A program made the position numbers and the translations under genes. A stretch of 64,000 nucleotides of DNA from assembly GCA_963969365.1 (NCBI GenBank), contig OZ017751.1, positions 3,038,001 to 3,102,000 on the forward strand. Direction: 5' to 3'. This document shows positions 20,733 to 30,798 of the stretch, piece by piece (the stretch's first letter is position 1; each line of letters opens with the position of its first letter). Origin of the DNA: Asterochloris sp. CNOR1 (lineage: Eukaryota > Chlorophyta > Trebouxiophyceae > Trebouxiales > Trebouxiaceae). Under the pieces are notes generated by a model that searched no databases, was not told where the DNA came from, and was given only the letters and a program-made list of their open reading frames with translations.

Positions 20733-23700
20733 ATGGCCCGATCCAGGTCCGCCTCTCTGCAAAGACATGATGAAGGTAGAAAGAGGCGGAGGCATTCGCC
20801 CTCAGCCTCACCTCCCAGGTAACTGCTGTTTAGCTCCTGTGCATGCTGTGCATGGCCTGTACACTGCGCCAGCAGTGCAGCAGGATGAGCTGCAGCTAAA
20901 GGGCGTTTTCTGCTGTGAAGCTGCTGTCAATATCTCCTGCAGGAAGTCCAGACGGCACAGCAGGAGCCCTGTTCAAAGGAGAGACAGGGACGCAGGGGGA
21001 AATGGGTACAGAGGCCGCAGGGATGGCAGGGACAGTAGGGAGGAGCCTGGCAGGATGAACAGGGAGGTCAGAGATGCTGGCCCGCAGACTAACAGGGAGG
21101 CCAGAATGGCAGCGGCGGGCGCCTCTGACAGGGGCAGAGGCGATGGCGTCAAGCCCAATGGGAGGTGCACTGCTCCTATCATCTTCTCTTGGCAACATTG
21201 GCACTGTAGCATGTTCATGAAGGCCGTCCTGACGATTGCCACAGCCTAGTATGAGGCAGTGCTCTCAGTGCGCGCAACGCAGACCAGAAGTCAGGCTTGC
21301 CCTCCATGGCAGCTTGGACAGACTGAAGTGCGTGACACTGCACCTGGCAGCATGCCATGCCTGGTCACGAATGGGCTCTAAACAACCCTTCAAGCTTTCT
21401 GCAGGAGCGATGCACCAGAGGCGCCCCCTGCTGCAGCGCCAACCGCAGCAGTCAAGGGTGACGGCAAGACTGGAGGGGTCTATATCCCGCCCTTCAAGCT
21501 GGCACAGGTGAGGCCAGGCTCTGCATGCAGAGATGAGACAGGTGCAGCAGTTTCAACAGCTGCCGCTGAGCCTTTCTGCTTGATGTCCGCTCTGGCTCCT
21601 GCTGGTGGCAGGTGGCTCCCCTGCAGGCTTGTTGATCCCCCCACTGTCCTGCATCACACACTCATCTGCTGGCAGGGAGCAGGCAGATGACCAAGCTGGC
21701 GGGCGTGTTGGCCCCCTGCCTTGCGTCTCGCCACATCTTGCCTGCCTGACTTGACTCACAAGCAGGTCTGCTGCCCTCATGGGCTGGCATGCAGCCACTC
21801 TGATGGCTTGCTAAGCTGCACAGGCCTTGCTACACCTGGCTTGGCACGACTTTGTTTAAGCCCCACTCCTCTGCTTCACGCCGCGAGCATGGCTCACCAG
21901 TAGCTTTCCGCCCTCTTGATGACGTTGGAGCAGGCTCATGGCAAATCTGCAAACTTTTCATCCCCCAGTGCTCTGTACCAGCCTGTTCCCAAAATGGCCT
22001 GGAGCGCTTCTGCTGCCTTGCAGATCCTGCAAGAAGGACCAGGCAGTTGCCAGTGTGCAGGCCTCTGCTGTGCCCTACTGCCCTGTACCACGCCATACCT
22101 GGCCTGGGCTGAAGGCAGGGTGCACTGCCCTGCAGATGCTGCGGGAACAGGAGATGCTGAACAAGGGCGGGGCTGCCTACCAGCGCCTCACCTGGGACGC
22201 GCTGCGCAAGTCCATCAACGGGCTGGTCAACAAGGTCAACGCCGAGAACATCAGGCTGCTGCTGCCAGAGATCTTTGCAGAGGTGGGTCATGCTCCCAGT
22301 CCAACGAGCCTGGCATGTACGCTGTAGCCTCCTCCCCTGAAGGCACCTCTGCCCCAATTACTCATGCTTTTCTGGACTCCTGGCAAGCCAGGACGTAGCA
22401 CAGCCAGCCCCTGCGCCAACCTCCCACTTCTTGAACGCAGTGTTGCCGACCCTTTGGCTGACTGTCACAGGGCTGATGGCCTGCATAATCTCAGCTCTCA
22501 GGCAGCACCTGACTGCAACAGGTAGCTGCTGTGCTAGAGGTGGACCTCATTGCGACACCTCAACAGCTGCTCACTTTCTGTGCTGCAGAATTTGGAACGC
22601 GGCAGGGGCCTGCTGTGCCGCACGCTGATGAAGTCGCAGCTGGCCTCCACTGAGTTCTCTGCCACCTTTGCTGCCCTGGTGGCCATCATCAACACCAAGC
22701 TGCCCGAGGTTGGGGAGCTCCTGCTGAAGCGGGTGGTGTGGCAGGTGGGGCTTAAGGCAGCTGCTTCCACCAATGCTGGAGCTCTGTGTCTGCATGCATA
22801 CCACAAGGCAGCTGCTTCTCATGTCACCAAGGCATTGCTTGCGGGACTACCATGTTCAAGTGGTGGATGTGGCAGCTGGGGCTGGAGGCAGATGCAAATT
22901 CACTGCTTGCCTGCCCTACACAGAATAGCGATGAGGCCAGTGAGGCAGGGGGAATCTCTTTCCCACTGCGACCTTGGCACTGCTAGCACACATCATTGCC
23001 TCAGCAACACACAGGCTGCTGGCAGGCCTTCCTCACCTGCTCATCTCTTTAGATGCAACATTGGCTGCTACCAGACTAGCTACAGCATGCCTTCTTCCTG
23101 TGTGCTGCCACCTCTCTGTGAAGAATAGCCCGTATTCTGCCTACCACCCAGCAGTCTACACCCCGCGGGGTCTCTGAACGTCGTGCCTGCCCTTGCCTGC
23201 AGTTCCGCCGGGCATTCCAGCGTAATGACAAGCCTATCGTGATGGGTTGCCTCAAGTTCATAGCTCATCTGATCAACCAGCAGGTCGCTCATGAGGTGCT
23301 GGGCCTCCAGATCCTCATGATGCTGCTGGACCCACCCACAGACGACGGTGTGGAGGCTGTGCTCCAGTTCCTCGCAGATGTGGGGGCCACGCTGCAGGAG
23401 TTCTCATCGGCGGCACTGAGAGGGTGGGTCGCAGTGGAGGGGTCAGTTTGGGGTGGCGTGCTGACCTGAGCGCCTTGGTGGTGTGGGGTCACCGCTGAAG
23501 GAAAGCACATTGAGCGGATGGGTCCCACTGGTCAGGGCTTTCCGGGGGTTGCAGTGGTGCCACACCTACCGCCAACGTGAGGGCCTCGCTGCTGGGAGTT
23601 CTGTCGGAGGCGCTCAAGAGGGTGGTCAAGAACTGCTGGCCCGGGCGTTCTGGTGCTGTGAGGGCGCCTGTTGAGGCCACGCTGAGGGGAGAGCTGCTGC

Positions 23701-26700
23701 AGGCCAAGGCTTTCGTTTGAGTTGCAACAATGTCACACCTGCAGCGTCAAGGGGTCTGCTTTGCTGGTGCGGCATGCCCTGCCTGTGCACAGTGCACCTG
23801 GCAAGAGTGCAGCACATGTGAAGCTTTTGGCTGAGGGGTGAGGCTGGCAGGCTCACACATCAATGTGTGTGAGGCACACACTAACCTGGCCAGACATCGC
23901 CCCTGCAGGGTGATCGACCAGATCCGGCGCATCATGCAGGAGGGGCAGGGCATCACTCCCAGGACAGCTACGGTGCTGGAGACCTGGTTTGCCAGCTACA
24001 CCAAGGCAGGGGGCTTCAAGGATGACCCCATCCCTAAAGATCTGGATCTGGTGGAGTCAGGTGAGGCCTCCAGCGCTGCACTGCTTGCCTGATGCTGTCT
24101 GCTAAGAGCCAGACCAGCTGCAGCCTGCAGCACCACCATGGAACTTTGAGAGTCTGTAGCATCGACCAACAGTCGGGGCCTGGCGGCTGGTGGGAGGCAG
24201 CTTCAACAGTCTCAGAGTGCAGAGACAGGCCAGGCGTGGAAATCATGCTGCATTCCAGTGCAGAGCTGCTGGTGTGTGCAGGTGACGGGATCCCTCACTG
24301 CCTGCAGCGTGCTGCCTGAGCTAGGGCCTTCGCTTTGACCCAACATGTCTGCACTTGTGGATGATGGGACTACACACTGGCTGCAGGCTGCTGGGCCAGA
24401 GCCCTGCCCAGCATACCTTCGCCCAGCATACACCTGCTGACAGACAAGCCACCCGTCAGTCACAGCATGGTGCCTGTCCTATAGCTCACACAGACCAGCC
24501 TGTCTGCAGGCGACCAGATCACCCACCAGCTGGAGCTGGACGAAGAGATTGACCGCGAAATCAGGCGGGACGTCTTCAAGGAGGACCCTGAGTACGATGA
24601 GCATGAGAAGCAGTGGCAGGTGGGGCTTTGAACAGTGCTTGCTGACCTACACCACTTGTGCAGCATTGTCTGCTTGGCTGCGCACCTGCGGCAGACCATG
24701 TACACCTATGTTGCATGCCCACAGGATGAACTACCAAATGCTCCCTGGTGCGGGGCTGCTGCTCTTCAATTGTCAAGCCATGCAGCCCCGGGTGCAGAAA
24801 TCAACAACCTGGGCAGCTATTCTGCTTAAACTGATGGGCTGTTTGTGCAGGATGTCCAGCAGGGGTCTCAGGAGAAGGCTTTTGAGTGTGCCGCCATGGT
24901 ATAGGCTCAGCTTGCACACTGAACAGGCGCCTTGCAGCCAATGGAAGCAGAGATCTTGCGGGCCATTCTGAGGTCGCCGCACTGCCCCACCTCATGCATG
25001 TCTCAGTGCAACTCCTGTCCCTGCCTGTGCAGGCCATCAAGCGGGAGATCTTGGGGGAGGACTCTGAGGACGAGGAGGGCCCTGAGGGGAGTGGGGAGGA
25101 GGAAGAAGAGGATGATGAGGACCTGGAGGAGACTGAGCGCCAGCAGGAAGCGCAGCAGGCCATCCAGGTGGGCTCTAACTCCAGTCGTGTGTGGTTGAGC
25201 TCGTGAATGTTACTGCAAGTTTTCTGTGTCCATCTGCCAGCAGAATTTGCCAGAGGCCATCCAGGTAAAGGCGGATGTTGTCCCCAGTGGTGCCCGAGAC
25301 ATCTTATGCTGAGGAACAGGCTGCACGACGTGCACATCACTTTGGTCTGGTGACATCACTGCCCCCATCAGGCTAGCCTTGCCGCATACCTCTGCACACC
25401 TAAGCATGCAGGACCACACGCTGACTGAGCCCTTCAGAGTTCAGCACAGCTAACGCAACTCACCTCTCTGACAACTGCTGCCTTGGCCTGCCTGAGCCCA
25501 GCCTGCTCCTGCGGGAGCCTCACCATCCTCCATCATGTGCATGCCGCTGCAATAAGGCCAGATTCTCTGATTAACCCTCCCTGCCCTGACCTCCTTGCAG
25601 GACCAGACGCAGACCAACCTGGTCAACCTGCGGCGCACCATCTACCTGACCATCATGTCCAGCATGGACTTTGAGGAGTCGGGGCACAAGCTGATGAAGA
25701 TCAACATTGGGGAGGAGCACAAGATCGAGATTGTTGTCATGCTCATTGAGTGCTGCAGCCAGGAGAAGACCTACATCAAGTGGGTTTCCTGCTGCAGCCT
25801 GGCCCCTGAGGCCTTAAAGAGAGTGCACGACACAGCTGTGGGAACTGCCTGCTTGGTGCCCAATTGCTTCACATTCAGGGCGCTGCAGCCAGCTGAGACC
25901 CACACCAGATGGGCGCCTGGTGATCAAAAGGACCCTGTGCTTGCTCTGTTGATGTTCAGACCAAAGTGTGTCTGTGCCATGACACTGCTCTGCATGGACC
26001 TGCTTCAGGCGACTTCTGCTGATCACCAGCAGCAAGGACGTTCATGCAGCTGTCTGTTGAGTATGGCTGCACAGACGTTGCTGGCTGGCACAGACATTCT
26101 GGTGGAACTGTGCGTACCGAGGCAGTGTCTTCTGGCCTCTTGAGCACCACAGCACAAAAGCACTGCACAAGGGTGCAGGCAGGCATGCACTTGCACACAA
26201 TGCATCTGCCCCGTGACCCATGGCTATTCTCTGCATCTGCAGGTACCAAGGCCTGCTTTGTTTGGCCTGCCAGCTCCTGTGGCTTGCTGAGTGGGAGGCT
26301 GCTCTTTGGGGGCAGTGATTCCCCCACGTGCTTTTGTGTGGAAGTGGCTCTGATGATCTCGCTGGACCTGCAGGTCTATGGCCGACGGAATGTGCACTTC
26401 TGCAAGCTCCTCTGGCATGCAGGGAACCAAGAAAACATGCTGGCTCTGTGAGATCATTGCCTTGTTCTTGCACCGACTTAGAGGAATTTCCTATGTCGCT
26501 GCAGGTACTATGGCCTTCTGAGCGAGCGCTTCTGCAAGCTGCGGCGGGAGTACCAGGAGCTGTTTGAGGACTCCTTCCGCAAGCAGTATTCCCTCATCCA
26601 CCGCCTGGAGACCAACAAGCTGCGCAATGTGGCCAAGCTGTTTGCGGTGGGTGTGCTAGGGATGGTAGCCCAGCTGCCATTGTTTATCGCAACCCTGCGC

Positions 26701-29700
26701 ATGCTTTGCAGCTCTGTAGTCCTGGGAGGGTCACCGCCGATGAAGATGGCCTGCCAAACTGTGAGGAGTCTTGAGACTGGCAACTCACCAATGAGCTGTG
26801 TGCCATGATTGAGCTCATGACTGTGACTAGGTACCACCCCAGCCTCCATTCTGTCCTGCAGCACCTGTTGTACTCGGACGGCATCTCCTGGGGGGTGCTG
26901 AGCAACATCCGCCTGACGGAGGACGACACCACCTCCAGCAGCCGCATCTTCATCAAGATCCTGTTTCAGGCGCTCAGCGAGGACATGGGCCTTATCGAGC
27001 TCAATGCCAGACTGCAGGAGCCCAGCCTGCAGCCCTTCTTTGGGGGCATCTTCCCCAAGGTGCGACACAGGGTGTGATTGGCTGCTGCGCCCTCATGCTG
27101 GCTGGTCGGAGACAGCTGGCAAGAGCCCAGCCAGTTGTCCGTGTGCGGGCCCAAGATCAGATGTTGCTTGGGCAGGTCTGCTGGGTGTGCAAGACCATGC
27201 TGTGGCCTGACTGGCCTGTGCCCAAAGCAGCTCCTCTGGTGCAGGCGCTTACATGCCGTGTGCTATGACACTCACTTGTGGTGCAGCAGTTGCCACCCGA
27301 TGTGTTGCACCTTCACACTGCTGGCTTGTGGTTGAGGGGCAGGCTTGTGTACCCTTCTACAAGCAGCTGTGCCGGCCGCCCACGTCTGTTGCTGCCCTAC
27401 TAGAGGGACACAGCCAGGAGCATGCTGGCTGCATTGATGACAAAACTAAGAGAAGTTGCTGTTGAGTGAAGTTACATGGCCCCTCTCTGCCTCCACCTGT
27501 CTCCCTGTGCATGGACCCTGCCACCCGCCCAAGATTACAGTTGGCTATGGTGCAGGATGCGGCCAAGACCAGTGTCCACCATGCCTGCTACCTCGTGTCC
27601 TCATACCACGATCTGCCAGTCTCTGATTGTGCTGCGCTGCAGGACACAGCCAAGAACATGCGTTTCTCCATCAACTTCTTCACCTCCATCGGCCTGGGCG
27701 GGCTAACTGATGCGATGCGGGATTACCTCCAGAACGAGATGCCCCGCATCGCAGCTGAGAGGCAGGCACAGGCGGCGGCAGCAGCTGCAGCTGAGGCCAG
27801 CAGCTCCGAGTCCGACTCCAGCAGTGACGACGACTCCTCATCCTCGGGCTCCGGCAGCAGCGATGACTCATCGTCCTCTGGCGGGAGCAGCAGGTGAGGG
27901 GGTTTGAGGAGTGCATGACCTGGATTGGCAAAGGCTGCATGCCAGCATGCTGACTGGTGCCCACAGCTACCCCTGCTGAGCCTGTTGGGCAGCATCTGCC
28001 TGAGCTGCCTGCTTGATTGGCAGCTGGCAAGGCTGGCTGTGGGTTGTCGAGGCCATTGCTGGCTGTGAACTGTCGAGGCCATTGCGGGCTGTGGGTTGCT
28101 GGAGCCATTGCTGGCCAGGTCCAGTTGCATACCTGGCTGGCTGCCCCTCAGGCTGCCTGGGCTTGCTGGGCCCCGTCCAGAGGGGCTGCCTCATGCAGTG
28201 GTCATCACACAGGCTGCATGCATGGGCTGCGCGCCCCTGCCTGCCACTCTTGGGGCTGCTATCGCTCCAGCAGAGCATGAGCATCCTGCAGGCCCAAGCC
28301 GGGGTCTGCAAAGCAGCCACAACTGTCGTTGGCGCCCCGCTGACTATGTTAGCATGGGTGCTGATTCAAGACAAAATTACAAAAGACCACCCTGCCGGCC
28401 AGCAGGGGAGGGTTTTGTGCTGAGCCGTATAAACTTGTATGGACTGCTCACAGGCTGCCACACACCTCCTGCTACTGTTGGCGTTGCCCCTCACTCTTTC
28501 ACTCAGCACAGCTGCTCAGGTGGTCACAATTGCCGTCTGCAGCTCCTCCAGCGACGACAGCAGCAGTAGCGGCTCTTCAGACTCTGATTCCGATGACTCC
28601 TCGTCTGGCGACTCAAGCTCCGACTCATCCAGCTCAGACTCGGAGGCACAGCCAGCCTCCCCTCCGCGGAAGGCAGCTGCCGTCAGGGAGCGCGGCAGGG
28701 GCAGCACTGGTGCAGAGCGCGGCATGAATAGGTGCGCGGCTTCCGTCAGTTGCTGGCCTCATCCGTGCACAGCTGGTGGGCTTTCCTGCTGCAGAAGATG
28801 GCCTGGCTGGGTGGGAAGCAGGCCTGCTTCCTGTCTGTCGCTGGCAAGCGTCCAAGCATAGCTGTCGGGCAGGCATGCTGCAGAGCATGGACTCGATGGG
28901 TTGGCTTGGTGCACAGCATGGCCTGAATGGCTCGTTTCCACCTGTCGCTGGCAGTGTCTGTAGCTGCTGGGCTGCCAGTGCAAAGTGGGATGCTGCAGCT
29001 ATGGCATCCCAGTCTGGCACTTTCAGGCTGCATGGGAGCCCCCTGTGGTACCTGAAAGCATCGCACCAGCACAACTTCAATGCTTCCTCCAAGCAGCCCT
29101 GGCTGGATGGGTGGCAGGGGTGCTGCGCCCAGGCATGTCTCATGCCAAAGCTGCAGCTCAGCCTTCATACACACCTATCATGTCTGCATGACAAGGTCAC
29201 CTGAGCTGAAGGCATCTCAAGGAAGCCCACAATCAGGGGTTTTGCTCTTCGCTCATCGCGTAATGACACTGCTTCACACTCAGCCTCATGCTGCTCTTGT
29301 GCGGCAGGGTGAAGCTGGAGCCTCAGATAGACCGCAGTCAGGGGTTGCTTCCAACTCATTGCGCTGTGCACTCAGCTGTCGTGCTTGGCGGCGTGCCCTC
29401 AGCAGGGCGCTGCTCTTGTGCTGCACACTGGAGCTGCAGCCGAGGAGTGGCACCCCCTGCAGACCTGCTGCCCCCTCACCATCGCAGAGCCTCCAGCCAC
29501 TGGCACCAGCATCCCTGCTGCAGGCTGAAGCTGGAGCCCGAGGAGCACCGCAGGGGGCCACAGTCCCCCGCAGACGCCTCTTTCCAGTGGGTTGCGCAGC
29601 CCAATGATCGCTGGCGTGCTGAGGACCGGGACGGCGACCGCTATCCCCCCCGTGACTCCCACAAGGAAAGGGGTGACGCCAGGCGCTCCAGCCGGGGCGA

Positions 29701-29926
29701 CTATGGCGATAGGTACGACAGGCGCCACAGCAGCCATCACGCTGAGGTTGATCGATATGGTGGAGACCAGCGCAGCAGACACGCAGATAATGACGACCGC
29801 CGCAGCAGCAGGCGGGAGGGGGATGATGACTACCGGCGCGGTGACCGGCACCGCCATGCAGAAAATGGGCGGGTGCGGGAGAGCGTGCGTGACCCTCACG
29901 AGCGCAGCCGAAGGGAGCGGCAATGA
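20733..29926 (+). CDS. CWC22: Pre-mRNA splicing factor CWC22 homologue (MIF4G and MA3 domains)
   Basis: Fifteen exons: 20733-20818, 20943-21164, 21405-21507, 22136-22282, 22589-22744, 23203-23423, 23909-24060, 24510-24619, 25033-25167, 25601-25779, 26505-26646, 26862-27059, 27643-27893, 28543-28731, 29524-29926. They encode 897 aa, the length of human CWC22. CWC22 is a spliceosome component that delivers eIF4A3 to spliced mRNA for exon-junction-complex loading. The Arg/Ser-rich N-terminus starts [27 protein letters not shown] is at 126-137. The MIF4G region (about 138-345) includes [20 protein letters not shown] and [19 protein letters not shown]. An acidic linker follows, then MA3 from about 445 ([54 protein letters not shown]). 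A Ser/Asp tract and an Arg/Asp/Ser-rich tail end it. Four introns carry decayed junction copies. Confidence 0.93.
22715..22905 (+). repeat. Copy of CWC22 exon 5 end and donor inside the following intron
   Basis: The true junction is AAGCGGGTGGTGTGGCAG|GTGGGGCTTAAGGCAG, with the exon ending at 22744. About 128 bp later the intron has AAGTGGTGGATGTGGCAGCTGGGGCTGGAGGCAG (about 22859-22892). An AAGGCAGCTGCTTC segment is also repeated near 22805. The donor is lost in the copy (GT became CT). Confidence 0.65.
23385..23650 (+). repeat. Copy of CWC22 exon 6 end inside the following intron
   Basis: The true end region GGGCCACGCTGCAGGAGTTCTCATCGGCGGCACTGAGAGGGTGGGTC is matched about 195 bp downstream. 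The downstream sequence is GGGCCTCGCTGC.GGGAGTTCTGTCGGAGGCGCTCAAGAGGGTGGTC, around 23580-23627. The match spans the exon-intron border. Confidence 0.7.
24851..24898 (+). other. Possible 48-nt cassette exon in CWC22
   Basis: Between the exons ending at 24619 and starting at 25033, both at phase 0, a 48-nt open stretch is flanked by TTGTGCAG before it and GTATAG after it. It would add 16 codons ([16 protein letters not shown]) without changing frame. CWC22 homologues do not need it, so I left it out of the model. Confidence 0.3.
26235..26560 (+). repeat. Decayed copies of the CWC22 exon 11 acceptor
   Basis: The true junction is CGCTGCAG|GTACTATGGCCTTCTGAGCG, followed by CTTCTGCAAGCTGC (exon start 26505). 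Upstream, 26370-26415 reads CCTGCAGGTCTATGGCCGACGG and then CACTTCTGCAAGCTCC. A weaker copy near 26240 reads CTGCAGGTACCAAGGCCTGC. Spacing is about 130 bp. Confidence 0.75.
28035..28112. repeat. 26-bp tandem repeat x 3 in a CWC22 intron
   Basis: Three 26-bp units start GGCTGTG at 28035, 28061 and 28087 and differ at a few positions. They are purely intronic. Confidence 0.85.
29195..29600 (+). repeat. Four-copy array leading into the last CWC22 exon
   Basis: The last exon starts at 29524 with GCTGAAGCTGGAGCCCGAGGAGCACCGCAG. Related segments begin near 29203 (GAGCTGAAGGCATCTCAAGG), 29310 (GTGAAGCTGGAGCCTCAGAT, then AGACCGCAGTCAGGGG) and 29425 (ACTGGAGCTGCAGCCGAGGA). Spacing is about 100-110 bp. 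The 29310 copy also keeps a matching distal part ending CATTGCGC, against GTTGCGCAG in the exon. Confidence 0.7.
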
Positions 29927-30798
29927 GCCTGCTGCCTCCACATTGACAGTGCAGACACTGATCACGCTGAACAGTGCAGCCCATTCCGCATAGGCTGCAC
30001 AGACCTGACACATGAAGGCAGCATTGTCAAGTGGAAGCTGACGCTGTCCTTGTGCAGTGGCGTGCCTTGCCTACCTTCAGATCTGGCAGTCGTAGCGGGC
30101 GGCTCTGTAATGCAGCAGTGTTCCACAGGCAGCAGTCATCCGCACATCAATGTGCTCTAGAAACAGGCACAACACAGCCAGGTGCAGCAGACTCAGGCTC
30201 ACATCTGAAGCTTATTACATGGCACACAGAGGTTCATGTCTGACTTGGCCCAGATTGACCAACTGCTGCACTGGTCAGACTTCAGAACAAACTTATGTCT
30301 AAGACTGGTGGAAATGCTTGCTTCAGGACTCATACTCAGTCAGCAGCACCCAATGCATCTTCCCATGGCCGACATTGGCTGAGATTCATGGATCTAGAAT
30401 CTGCAGGAAAATAAGCAGTTTGAGGGAGGATTGTTCATGCTGGTATATGGGAGAAAGAGGCTATCTGGCTGGCCCAAGTTGTGGGAGCGTCTGTAAGTGA
30501 CACACTGGGCAAACGGATGGCACTGGCAGTCTGCAAAATGGCGGGGGCCACAGCCTCTGGTGCGACCAGGAAGGGTTTTCAGACAGCTGGCAGTCATGGT
30601 GCTATCCTGGCAGCCTCAGACTCCAGAGGGGGACCCCGACTGTGATGACGGGCAAGGCATTTACTTCTGAGATGTGCGGTGCTGCTGAGAAGTGCGATGC
30701 TGCAGCGAGGGGCATTCTCCCGAGAGTCATGCGCAGCAAGCGGGTCCTGGCTGCAGCAGATCTGCTGAGTGTGCTGCCAGTGGGAGCCGCACTGAGAC
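29927..30798. other. Convergent intergenic region, CWC22 / UBP1-like
   Basis: About 870 bp between convergent stops. It presumably holds both 3' UTRs. A TGTAA at 30106-30110, 180 nt past the CWC22 stop, may be its poly(A) signal. No gene is recognised. Confidence 0.5.

Noticed and set aside
28543-28731. Ser/Asp-rich stretch read as simple repeat only
   Set aside because: It is in phase with CWC22 exons on both sides and encodes the acidic Ser tract typical of the protein's C-terminal part.
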